Position numbers and translations under genes: made by a program. A stretch of DNA of 64,000 bases, taken from positions 1,585,112-1,649,111 of the forward strand of contig NZ_CP101943.1 in NCBI RefSeq assembly GCF_024508235.1, in the 5' to 3' direction. Positions 63,331 to 64,000 of this stretch are shown piece by piece. Each line of letters opens with the position of its first letter. Within the stretch, counting starts at the first letter, position 1. The notes below the pieces were generated by a model, which did not search any database, was not told the origin of the DNA, and saw only the letters and a program-made list of their open reading frames with translations. Source of the DNA: Halococcus qingdaonensis (lineage in GTDB: Archaea > Halobacteriota > Halobacteria > Halobacteriales > Halococcaceae).

Positions 63331-63591
63331 TCAGGTAAATCGGCTGCCCGGCTCGTCGCTATCACCCAGAACCGTACACTCGACGGCGGCTGAGACATCA
63401 GCTTCAAAGATGTACACGGAGTCCTCGGGAATGAGAACGGCATCGATCTCCTGTTTGATCCCGACGAGTTGTCCTTCGGTGATGTCACCGTGAAACACTG
63501 ACTGCTGGAGATGTTCGAGTCGTTTTCGGAGGAGCTTTCGATAGACGTGCGTCCGTTCTGCTGGCACGTCGTAGGTCACGAGGACGAACAC
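63331..63591 (-). CDS. cas2: CRISPR-associated endonuclease Cas2
   Basis: 86 aa from a GTG start. Partner of Cas1 in the spacer-integration complex. Typical opening FVLVTYDVPAERTHVYRKLL with the conserved Asp8, then LQQSVFHGDIT and a short beta-rich C-terminus (EDSVYIFEADV). Starts 1 bp after the cas1 stop and ends about 100 bp from the array. Confidence 0.95.
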   Translation of the reverse strand: MFVLVTYDVPAERTHVYRKLLRKRLEHLQQSVFHGDITEGQLVGIKQEIDAVLIPEDSVYIFEADVSAAVECTVLGDSDEPGSRFT

Positions 63592-63592
63592 G

Positions 63593-64000
63593 CTACCACC
63601 ACCGCTCGGTCGGACGATACGGCTCGCCCGTCAGGATGTGCTTTTTCAGGCTGTACACGTCGGTCTGGACGAGCGTCTTGTAGCTGACCTTCCGCTTGAG
63701 TCGAGGGTGCTCGACCGTGCGATCAAGCGTGTCCTCGTATTCCCCAAGCACGGTCAATCGTCCGTCCTCGGTGAGGAGACAGCCGTCGAGATCGGTCTCG
63801 AAGTCGTCCAGCCCCAGTTGCTGGCGGTTCACCAGCCGGAACAACACCCGATCGGCGAGGATAGGCTTGTAGATATCCGCGATATCGAGCGAGAGGGTGA
63901 ACCGGCGCTCGCCGGGTTCGTGCATGAACCCGACGGTGGGATCGAGTGCGGTCTTCCTGATCGCGGAAACCGAGGTGGTATAGACCATCGAGTTGAGAAA
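63593..64000 (-). CDS. cas1: CRISPR-associated integrase Cas1, partial
   Basis: C-terminal part of Cas1 (about 135 codons); the N-terminus lies beyond the window end. Metal-binding residues are visible: His in GFMHEPGERR and Asp in SLDIADIYKP, the usual late catalytic residues of the Cas1 fold. Sequence LNSMVYTTSVSAIRKTALDP precedes them. Operon with cas2. The rest of a type I-B cas operon would be expected to the right, but that is inference. Confidence 0.93.
   Translation of the reverse strand, partial: FLNSMVYTTSVSAIRKTALDPTVGFMHEPGERRFTLSLDIADIYKPILADRVLFRLVNRQQLGLDDFETDLDGCLLTEDGRLTVLGEYEDTLDRTVEHPRLKRKVSYKTLVQTDVYSLKKHILTGEPYRPTERWW

Overview
The window is haloarchaeal chromosome (class Halobacteria). 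Base composition is GC-rich, the proteins are strongly acidic, and many starts sit 22-30 nt after a TATA-like box, as in leaderless transcripts. Lineage-typical genes include RdfA, a halobacterial-type malate synthase, a two-subunit pyruvate:ferredoxin oxidoreductase, Bat-type HTH and ThiR-like regulators, and a CRISPR array with a haloarchaeal-type I-B repeat. I cannot fix the genus.

Layout. 0-4 kb: secreted beta-helix protein (cut by the window edge), HiPIP-like lipoprotein, membrane protein, flavin reductase, ThiN-domain regulator. 4-16.9 kb: polysaccharide-deacetylase lipoprotein, cytosine-deaminase-like amidohydrolase, VOC protein, a 50-codon relic of an allantoinase-type gene, luciferase-like monooxygenase, DNA methylase-like protein, M24 protein, tandem EthD protein, HD hydrolase, nucleotide-sugar-epimerase-like protein, a ThDP enzyme and an IclR regulator. 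17.7-28.5 kb: purine/ureide catabolic island (uraD, uricase, uraH, NCS2 permease, Usp, malate synthase, DUF3830, allantoinase-like, NCS1 permease, allantoate-amidohydrolase-like). 28.9-45.3 kb: peroxiredoxin, glycosyltransferase, then central C2/C3 metabolism (tartronate-semialdehyde-reductase-like, pyruvate kinase, porBA, malic enzyme, tartrate/malate-dehydrogenase-like, 2-hydroxyacid dehydrogenase, ThDP enzyme, glycerate kinase, second IclR). 45.6-61.2 kb: rdfA with an SMC-like partner, orphan IS630-type HTH, ABC exporters, Bat-type regulator, two BCCT transporters, small membrane proteins, Usp, K+ channel. 61.2-64 kb: CRISPR array interrupted by a complete IS element, leader, cas2 and a partial cas1.

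How the genes fit together. Uricase, HIU hydrolase and OHCU decarboxylase convert urate to allantoin. The allantoinase-like and AllC-like hydrolases would take it on through ureides to glyoxylate. Malate synthase, malic enzyme and pyruvate:ferredoxin oxidoreductase can form a dicarboxylic acid cycle that oxidises glyoxylate. Tartronate-semialdehyde reductase, glycerate kinase and pyruvate kinase would provide the glycerate route. The carboligase that should feed this route is not convincingly present: both ThDP enzymes keep the Glu that known glyoxylate carboligases lack. Two IclR regulators flank the region.

Most notable structural observation: an ISH1-like IS5-family element (943 bp, perfect 16-bp inverted ends, 8-bp target duplication) inserted inside a CRISPR repeat, separating the oldest spacer from the leader. 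Other points of interest are a relic gene apparently formed by recombination between two similar internal stretches, an exactly doubled EthD protein, short leader ORFs after TATA boxes, and two copies of a 24-nt palindromic motif 29 kb apart.
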